Origin: Desulfonema limicola
GTDB taxonomy: Bacteria; Desulfobacterota; Desulfobacteria; Desulfobacterales; Desulfosalsimonadaceae
NCBI GenBank assembly: GCA_020722245.1
Contig: DYLE01000055.1
Span: 1 to 11,555, forward strand
Reading direction: 5' to 3'
DNA: 11,555 nt
This document shows positions 6,858-11,555 of the stretch, piece by piece; position 1 is the stretch's first letter; each line of letters opens with the position of its first letter. The notes beneath the pieces are model-generated. The model did not search any database and was not told the DNA's origin. It was given only the letters and a program-made list of their open reading frames with translations. A program made the position numbers and the translations under genes.

Positions 6858-7624
6858 TCCATTCAACCGCCATTGTCGATCCCCAGGCTGAAATCGATAA
6901 GGATGTGGAGATCGGGCCGTATTCCATTGTCAATGCCCATGTCTCCATCGGGTCCGGAACCGTGATCGGACCCCATGTGACCATTGATCCCTACGTGGAG
7001 ATCGGGCAAAACTGCAAGATATTCCAGTACGCCTCTATCGGAGCGGTTCCGCAGGCGGTCCGGTTCAAGGGAGAGGTCACCTACTTAAAAATCGGCCGCA
7101 ACACCATTGTCCGTGAGTTTGTCACCCTCAACCGGGGGACCGGCTTCGGCGGAGGGGTCACGGATATCGGCGAGGACAACTTTTTAATGGCCTATTGCCA
7201 TGTCGCCCATGACTGCAAAACCGGCAAAGGGGTGATCATGGCCAACAACGCCACCCTGGCCGGGCACATCATCATCGGCGATTACGCCACCATCGGCGGT
7301 CTGGTGGGTATCCATCAGTTTGTCCGCATCGGGGATTACGCCTATATCGGCGCAAAATCCGCGGTCGGCAAGGATATTCCCCCTTATGTGATCGCGTCCG
7401 GGGACCGGGCGGTGCTTTACGGCTTAAACAAGGTGGGGCTGCAACGCCATGGGTTTTCGCCCAACACCATGGCGGCTCTGAAAAAGGCCTACCGCACCCT
7501 TTTCAGAATCGGTCTGACGATCAATGAGGCGGTGGAGCGGGTGCTGGCCGAGGCGGACAATATTCCTGAGGTGCTTCATCTGGTCGATTTCATCAAGTCC
7601 ACCCGGAGGGGCATCACCCGCTAA
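6854..7624 (+). CDS. lpxA: Acyl-ACP--UDP-N-acetylglucosamine O-acyltransferase LpxA
   Basis: First enzyme of lipid A synthesis. It moves a (R)-3-hydroxyacyl chain from ACP to the 3-position of UDP-GlcNAc, as a cytoplasmic trimer. The 256-residue protein consists of hexapeptide repeats forming a left-handed beta-helix (about 1-185) and a helical C-terminal domain. Aligned to E. coli LpxA (offset 6 over the core), catalytic H125 is H119 in HVAHDC, H144 is H138 in LAGH, and H160 is H154 in IHQF. Two positions differ: the G173 acyl-chain ruler is A167, within IGAKSAV, and Asp74 is replaced by A68, within VPQAVRF. GGAGG lies six bases before the start, and the start overlaps the fabZ stop. Identity is secure; acyl length and acceptor sugar preference are open. 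Confidence 0.96.
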   Translation: MIHSTAIVDPQAEIDKDVEIGPYSIVNAHVSIGSGTVIGPHVTIDPYVEIGQNCKIFQYASIGAVPQAVRFKGEVTYLKIGRNTIVREFVTLNRGTGFGGGVTDIGEDNFLMAYCHVAHDCKTGKGVIMANNATLAGHIIIGDYATIGGLVGIHQFVRIGDYAYIGAKSAVGKDIPPYVIASGDRAVLYGLNKVGLQRHGFSPNTMAALKKAYRTLFRIGLTINEAVERVLAEADNIPEVLHLVDFIKSTRRGITR

Positions 7625-7653
7625 CCCTTTTCATAAAACAGACGCATGGATCA

Positions 7654-8472
7654 ATGGAGAAACGGATCGGTTTGATCGCAGGGAGCGGACGGTTCCCGAT
7701 CATTTTTGCAGAAAAGGCCCGGCAAAAGGGGTTTTCGGTGTTTGCCGTGGGCTACCCTCATGAAACCGACCCAAAGCTGTCCAGGCATGTGGAGGTTATG
7801 GAGATCCTTCACCTCGGCCAGATCAAGCGGCTGCTGAAGTTTTTCAAAAAACATCAGATCACCGAGGCGGTGATGATCGGGGCGATTCGAAAGCCGGCCG
7901 CCGTCTCGGAGATCCGGCCGGATTTAAAGGCCATCTCCCTGATCATGAAGACCCGGCACAACACCCATGACGACCGGATATTGAGGACGTTTGCCGGGGT
8001 GCTGGAAGAAGAAGGGATTGACGTGCGCCCCTCCACCTTTTTAATCCCCGAATTTCTGGCCGAGGAAGGCTGCTGGACCAAACGAAAGCCGAGACGGACG
8101 GAGCAGTACGATATCGACCTGGGCTGGAAAATGGCCAAGGGGATCGGTCGCTTGGATATCGGACAGTGCGTGGTGGTGGCCAACGGCATGGTGCTTGCAG
8201 TGGAGGCGGTGGACGGCACCGACAGCACGATAAAAAGAGGCGGGTCCCTGGCCAGAGGGCATGCGGTGGTGGTCAAGGTCTGCAAGCCGACTCAGGATTT
8301 TCGGTTCGATGTGCCTGCGGTGGGCGCCCAGACCCTGCACACCATGCGCGATGCCGGGGCCTCGGTGCTCGTGATCGAGGCGGGCAGGTCCCTAGTGTTT
8401 GACAGGGAGGAGATGATTTCCTTTGCCAATCAATGGGGGATCAGCATTGTTGCCCTTTCCCGAAAGGATTGA
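7654..8472 (+). CDS. lpxI: UDP-2,3-diacylglucosamine pyrophosphatase LpxI
   Basis: Cytoplasmic hydrolase that cleaves UDP-2,3-diacyl-GlcN to lipid X and UMP. It is the functional replacement of LpxH in alphaproteobacteria, deltaproteobacteria and some other groups, but belongs to an unrelated family (formerly DUF1009). The 272-residue length fits. Recognisable segments are the opening RIGLIAGSGRFPIIFAEKAR, the phrase EAVMIGAIRKP (71-81), HDDRILR (105-111), EAVDGTDSTIKRGG (184-197, where I recall the family usually having EGTD) and FRFDVPAVGAQTL (216-228). D219 in the last segment is my candidate for the catalytic aspartate reported in the Caulobacter enzyme. The ATG follows lpxA by 29 bases and has only a poor Shine-Dalgarno. 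A nine-codon out-of-frame ATG reading frame overlaps the start and looks accidental. The order lpxA-lpxI-oxidoreductase-lpxB places it at its pathway step. Confidence 0.93.
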   Translation: MEKRIGLIAGSGRFPIIFAEKARQKGFSVFAVGYPHETDPKLSRHVEVMEILHLGQIKRLLKFFKKHQITEAVMIGAIRKPAAVSEIRPDLKAISLIMKTRHNTHDDRILRTFAGVLEEEGIDVRPSTFLIPEFLAEEGCWTKRKPRRTEQYDIDLGWKMAKGIGRLDIGQCVVVANGMVLAVEAVDGTDSTIKRGGSLARGHAVVVKVCKPTQDFRFDVPAVGAQTLHTMRDAGASVLVIEAGRSLVFDREEMISFANQWGISIVALSRKD

Positions 8473-8487
8473 CCGGCCGTCATGATC

Positions 8488-8495
8488 AAAAGGGG
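8488..8495 (+). promoter_or_regulatory. Ribosome binding site of the GnnA-like oxidoreductase
   Basis: AAAAGGGG lies six bases before ATG 8502. It supports this start over the in-frame ATG 8433, which is inside lpxI and would add 23 residues with no family resemblance. Confidence 0.6.
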
Positions 8496-8501
8496 TGCTT
8501 T

Positions 8502-9455
8502 ATGAAAAAAATCCGGGCCGGGGTGGTGGGGGTCGGGTACCTGGGAAGGTTCCATGCGGAGAAGTATGCCGCCATGGCGAATGTGGAACTGGTGGGCGTG
8601 GCGGATGTGAACAGGGATCGGGCAAACGAGGTGGCCGGAAACCTGGGCGTTAAGGCCTTTTATGACCCCGCGGATCTTTTTAAAAAGGTGGATGCCGTAA
8701 GCATCGCAGTGCCCACCCCGTTTCATTATGAAATCGGAAAGGCCTTTCTCGAACAGGGGGTTGACGTGCTGGTGGAAAAGCCCTTTACCGAGACCCTTGC
8801 GCAGGCCGATGAGCTGATTGCCATGGCCGATGCCAAGGGGCTGGTCCTGCAGGTCGGGCACCTGGAACGGTTCAACCCCGCGTTGACCGCCATTTCTCAT
8901 CTTGTGCATCACCCCCTCTTTATCGAATCCAACCGGTTGAGCATCTACCAGAAACGCGGCACGGATGTCAGCGTGGTGCTTGACCTGATGATTCATGATA
9001 TTGATCTCATCTCCTATTTTGTGAAGTCGAATATCTCGTATTCCCATGCCATGGGCGCCCGGGTGGTTTCCGATAACATCGACATCGCCAACGTCCACCT
9101 CGAGTTTGAAAACGGCGCGGTGGCCCATGTCAGCGCAAGCCGCATCTCCAGCAAGAACGAGCGGAAAATCCGTATGTTTCAAAGGGATGGTTATTTTAGC
9201 GTGGATTTTGCCAACCGTTCCATCATTCACATCTGGCCCAGCAATGAGGAAAGCAACTGCCCTATTCCAGGTATGCGCATGGAGGAGCATCGGTTCACCC
9301 AGGGCGACGCCCTGGCCGATGAGATTCAATCCTTTATGCAGGCGGTGGCCACCCGGGGAACCCCTGAGGTGTCCGGCCGCATGGGGCGCGAGGCCTTAAG
9401 GATCGCCTTGAACATCACCCGGCAGATCCGAGAATCGAGCAGCCGGATCCAATAG
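8502..9455 (+). CDS. Gfo/Idh/MocA family NAD(P)-dependent oxidoreductase, GnnA-like
   Basis: Probable sugar or sugar-nucleotide dehydrogenase of 317 residues. The N-terminal Rossmann fold shows VVGVGYLGRFHAEKY with the GxGxxG turn at 10-15, and ADVNRDRA after strand 2. The catalytic EKP motif is at 92-94 (LVEKPFTET), followed by GHLERFNP (119-126) and LMIHDIDLI (162-170), whose His and Asp fit the active-site pattern of the family. The ending GDALADEIQSF / GREALRIALNI is typical of the C-terminal domain. I start it at ATG 8502, where the Rossmann fold begins and a good ribosome binding site exists. The position between lpxI and lpxB recalls Acidithiobacillus gnnA, which oxidises C3 of UDP-GlcNAc before GnnB transaminates it to UDP-GlcNAc3N, but no aminotransferase gene is in this window. 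The family is broad, so the substrate is inference; a WlbA-like UDP-sugar dehydrogenase or another sugar oxidoreductase is possible. Confidence 0.85.
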   Translation: MKKIRAGVVGVGYLGRFHAEKYAAMANVELVGVADVNRDRANEVAGNLGVKAFYDPADLFKKVDAVSIAVPTPFHYEIGKAFLEQGVDVLVEKPFTETLAQADELIAMADAKGLVLQVGHLERFNPALTAISHLVHHPLFIESNRLSIYQKRGTDVSVVLDLMIHDIDLISYFVKSNISYSHAMGARVVSDNIDIANVHLEFENGAVAHVSASRISSKNERKIRMFQRDGYFSVDFANRSIIHIWPSNEESNCPIPGMRMEEHRFTQGDALADEIQSFMQAVATRGTPEVSGRMGREALRIALNITRQIRESSSRIQ

Positions 9456-9471
9456 CTGCCAACCTTCGCTC

Positions 9472-10641
9472 ATGAACAAGCCATTAAATCAAAAATGCGT
9501 GGTCATCATTGCCGGGGAAACCTCCGGTGATGTTCATGGCGCCAACCTTGTTCGGGCCATGAAGAAAAGGGACGGGTCCATTTTCTTCTGCGGTATCGGG
9601 GGCGAAGCGTTAAGAAATGAGGGGGTCAAACTGCTGGCCGACGCGGCGGAGCTTTCGGTGGTGGGCGTCACCGAGGTGTTTTCCAAAATCCCGAAGGTGC
9701 TTCAAAAAATGTCCTCGATCAAAAACCTGCTCCGGGGACTGAAGCCGGATCTGATCATCCTGATCGATTTTCCGGATTTTAATCTGCATGTCGCCGCCTT
9801 TGCAAAAAAGTTGGGCATCCCCGTTCTTTATTACATCAGCCCTCAGGTCTGGGCCTGGCGTTCCGGGCGTATTCGAAAAATAAAAAAGACCGTGGACAAA
9901 ATGGCGGTCATCCTTCCGTTTGAGGAGGCGTACTACGCCGCATATAATGTCCCGGCAACCTTCGTGGGGCATCCCCTGCTGGACGATTACGTTCCCCTGC
10001 CGGAAGGCGGCAAGGATAAATCGGAGGCATTCTCGCCGGTGGTGGGGCTGCTGCCTGGCTCCCGGGTTACGGAGATTGAAAAAAACCTGCCGGTGATGCT
10101 GGCTGCGGCCAGTGTGTTGCGCACCCGGTTTGAAAACATTCAGTTCATCGTCTCGCAGGCCCCTTCCATCGACCGGGAGTGGATGGAAAAATTCATCGCC
10201 CCTTATCGCGCCTCCTGCAGGATTGAACTGATGTCCGGGGTGGTCAAGGTGTATGAAAAGAGTTTGATTGTGGTTGCGGCATCCGGTACGGTGACCCTGG
10301 AAACAGCGATATACGGGGTTCCGATGGTGATCGTCTACAGGATTTCTCCGGTCAGTTATCTGCTGGGCAGGATCCTGGTGAGGGTGGATCATATCGGGCT
10401 GGTGAACCTGATCGCCGGGGAGCGGATTGTGCCGGAGCTGATTCAGAAGGATGCAACCCCGGCAAAGATTGCCCGGACCGTGGCTGACATGATCAACAAC
10501 CCGGAAGGGTTGAAGGAGATGAAAAACAGGCTCCTGGCGGTCAGGAAGATGCTGGGAAATGCGGGGGCGGCCGAGAGGACCGCACAGATGGCTCTGGCCA
10601 TGCTTGAACCAGAGGACGCCCAATCGCCGGCGAGGAGCTGA
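9472..10641 (+). CDS. lpxB: Lipid-A-disaccharide synthase LpxB
   Basis: Peripheral membrane glycosyltransferase (GT19) that joins UDP-2,3-diacyl-GlcN and lipid X into the beta-1,6 disaccharide 1-phosphate. At 389 residues it has the normal length. Motifs in order are AGETSGDVHGANLV (14-27), ILIDFPDFN (96-104), SPQVWAWR (123-130), VGHPLLDDY (165-173), LLPGSRVTEIEKNLP (193-207), and the nucleotide-sugar site SGTVTLETAIYGVPMVI (271-287), then GLVNLIAGERIVPELIQ (309-325). It follows the oxidoreductase by 16 bases with no visible Shine-Dalgarno, so it probably depends on coupled translation. It consumes the product of LpxI, encoded two genes upstream. The short tail PEDAQSPARS is not conserved in character. 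Identity is secure. Confidence 0.96.
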   Translation: MNKPLNQKCVVIIAGETSGDVHGANLVRAMKKRDGSIFFCGIGGEALRNEGVKLLADAAELSVVGVTEVFSKIPKVLQKMSSIKNLLRGLKPDLIILIDFPDFNLHVAAFAKKLGIPVLYYISPQVWAWRSGRIRKIKKTVDKMAVILPFEEAYYAAYNVPATFVGHPLLDDYVPLPEGGKDKSEAFSPVVGLLPGSRVTEIEKNLPVMLAAASVLRTRFENIQFIVSQAPSIDREWMEKFIAPYRASCRIELMSGVVKVYEKSLIVVAASGTVTLETAIYGVPMVIVYRISPVSYLLGRILVRVDHIGLVNLIAGERIVPELIQKDATPAKIARTVADMINNPEGLKEMKNRLLAVRKMLGNAGAAERTAQMALAMLEPEDAQSPARS

Positions 10642-10668
10642 TGATGATAAGGCCCTTCGCCATCTTTA

Positions 10669-10683
10669 GCTCCTTTAAGGAGC
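10669..10683 (+). promoter_or_regulatory. Dyad overlapping the msbA ribosome binding site
   Basis: GCTCCTTTAAGGAGC is a perfect dyad of seven-base arms around a single central T. In RNA it could form a five-pair GC-rich stem with a five-base loop. The right arm contains AAGGAG (10677-10682), the apparent Shine-Dalgarno of msbA, 11 bases before its ATG. No T-run follows, so it is not a typical intrinsic terminator. A role in sequestering the ribosome binding site or as a protein operator is inference. Confidence 0.5.
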
Positions 10684-10693
10684 ATCGAAAGCC

Positions 10694-11555
10694 ATGGGGA
10701 TAAAATTTAAAACAAGTCAGCGGAGCCGTCGGTTTCTGGGGTATTTCAGGGGCGTTCGTTTCCTGCTCTTTCTTTCCATCCTGTGCATGCTGGCGATTGC
10801 GGCCACCACCTCGGCCATCGCCTTTATCGTGAAGCCGGTCTTAGACGATGTTTTTCTCAACAAGGATGTCACCATGCTGAAGTTTTTGCCGGTTCTGGTG
10901 ATATTCATCTTCCTGCTTCGCGGTGTTGCCATGTACGGCCAGGAATTTTTGATGCAGTATGTGGGGGAAAGCATCATCAAGAAGATGCGGGACGATCTCT
11001 ACAATAAAATCTCCGATCTTCCGCTTTCGTTTTTTCATCAGGAGAAGACCGGCGGGCTGATGTCCCGGATCACCTATGACGTGACGGTGATTAAAAACAT
11101 GATGTCAAGGGTGGTGACGGGTTCACTCAAGGACACCTTTACGATTTTCGGCTTGACAGGGGTTATTTTTTACAGGGATTGGAAGCTGGCGATCCTTGCG
11201 ATTCTTGTTTTTCCCGTGGCGGTTTTCCCCATGGTGGAGTTTGGAAGGCGGGTGAGACGGTTTTCCCGGCGCGGTCAGGAGAGCATGGGGGAGATGAATG
11301 CGTTCCTGCACGAGACCTTCTCCGGTAACAAGATCGTCAAGGCCTTTTGCCGGGAGGGTTACGAGAAGCAGCGGTTTTTCAAAAAAAACCTCAAGGTCTT
11401 TCGGTATGAGATCAAATCCGTCCGGGCCAAGGCGCTGACCTCTCCGGTCATGGAGGTGCTGGGCGGCGTAGGGATCGGGCTGGTGATCTGGTACGGCGGT
11501 TACGGGGTGGTCAACGGCATCTTCGTCCAGGGTTCCGCCGCGGGGGCCCACCTGC
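10694..11555 (+). CDS. msbA: Lipid A export ABC transporter MsbA, N-terminal part (3' end outside window)
   Basis: Inner-membrane homodimeric ABC exporter that flips core-lipid A to the periplasmic face. The window holds 287 codons from ATG 10694, open to the last base, covering most of the transmembrane domain; the ATPase domain lies beyond. Hydrophobic segments lie at about 22-48, 64-81, 143-160, 164-182 and 252-275. Family landmarks are FIVKPVLDDVFLNKD after TM1 (compare LLKPLLDD in E. coli MsbA), the first coupling-helix region FFHQEKTGGLMSRITYDV (113-130), and the second at GNKIVKAFCRE (211-221). AAGGAG eleven bases upstream is the likely ribosome binding site, inside a dyad. The position directly after lpxB supports MsbA over other ABC exporters. 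It is truncated by the window edge, with no sign of a broken gene. Confidence 0.92.
   Translation, partial: MGIKFKTSQRSRRFLGYFRGVRFLLFLSILCMLAIAATTSAIAFIVKPVLDDVFLNKDVTMLKFLPVLVIFIFLLRGVAMYGQEFLMQYVGESIIKKMRDDLYNKISDLPLSFFHQEKTGGLMSRITYDVTVIKNMMSRVVTGSLKDTFTIFGLTGVIFYRDWKLAILAILVFPVAVFPMVEFGRRVRRFSRRGQESMGEMNAFLHETFSGNKIVKAFCREGYEKQRFFKKNLKVFRYEIKSVRAKALTSPVMEVLGGVGIGLVIWYGGYGVVNGIFVQGSAAGAHL

Noticed and set aside
5352..7624. lpxD and lpxA as an internal duplication or repeat
   Set aside because: Their similarity is the shared hexapeptide-repeat fold of two ancient, distinct acyltransferases, each with its own family motifs.
7646..7675. Nine-codon ATG reading frame overlapping the lpxI start, possible leader peptide
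   Set aside because: It has no ribosome binding site, no regulatory codon run and no hairpin; such overlaps arise by chance.
8433..8501. Longer start of the oxidoreductase inside lpxI
   Set aside because: The 23 extra residues do not resemble the family, and ATG 8502 has a well-spaced ribosome binding site directly before the Rossmann fold.
8430..9329. 299-codon open frame on the minus strand opposite the oxidoreductase
   Set aside because: It is a shadow of the plus-strand gene's codon bias. The translation is rich in His, Gly and Pro without any domain, and the plus-strand protein has full family motifs.
9610..10623. 337-codon open frame on the minus strand opposite lpxB
   Set aside because: Same cause: composition is atypical (many His, Arg, Gln, Asn), with no signal peptide, domain or ribosome binding site, while lpxB motifs are intact on the plus strand.
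10669..10683. Dyad after lpxB as an intrinsic terminator
   Set aside because: There is no following U-run and the stem is short, while msbA begins 11 bases later in the same direction; a regulatory role at the msbA start fits better.

Overview
The window is one uninterrupted plus-strand gene cluster for the Gram-negative cell envelope. It looks like chromosomal DNA of a deltaproteobacterium (Desulfobacterota, perhaps a Desulfobacterales sulfate reducer). The reasons are the gene order lysS - lolC/E - lolD - bamA - skp - lpxD - fabZ - lpxA - lpxI - oxidoreductase - lpxB - msbA, the use of LpxI instead of LpxH, a single LolC/E-type permease, and moderately GC-rich codon use. The taxonomic call is inference from architecture, not from a marker gene.

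Layout: (1) 1-537 is the 3' end of lysyl-tRNA synthetase. (2) 541-2473 encodes the permease and ATPase of the lipoprotein-releasing Lol ABC transporter. (3) 2470-5297 encodes outer-membrane protein assembly: BamA (signal peptide, five POTRA domains, beta-barrel) and the periplasmic chaperone Skp. (4) 5352-10641 encodes most of the early lipid A (Raetz) pathway: LpxD, FabZ, LpxA, LpxI, a Gfo/Idh/MocA-type oxidoreductase resembling GnnA, and LpxB. (5) 10694 to the window end is the 5' part of msbA, the lipid A flippase. All genes are co-directional, with gaps of 54 bases or less or with overlaps (8 bases lolC/lolD, 4 bases lolD/bamA and fabZ/lpxA). I see no convincing internal terminator or promoter, so this is most simply one long operon. 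No stretch of 300 bases lacks a gene, and I found no RNA genes, mobile elements, CRISPR arrays or tandem repeats.

How the genes work together: FabZ acts in fatty-acid elongation at the branch point where (R)-3-hydroxyacyl-ACP is shared with LpxA and LpxD. LpxA, LpxD, LpxI and LpxB convert UDP-GlcNAc to the tetra-acyl disaccharide 1-phosphate, and MsbA flips the lipid A core across the inner membrane. BamA and Skp place proteins in the outer membrane, and Lol delivers lipoproteins to it. LpxC is not in the window.

Most of this is conventional. The part most worth attention is the sugar-nucleotide dehydrogenase-like gene between lpxI and lpxB. It recalls GnnA, which with the aminotransferase GnnB makes UDP-GlcNAc3N for amide-linked lipid A, but no gnnB is present here. 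In addition, the LpxA and LpxD acyl-chain 'ruler' positions differ from E. coli, LpxA has Ala in place of E. coli Asp74, and a 15-base dyad covers the msbA ribosome binding site.
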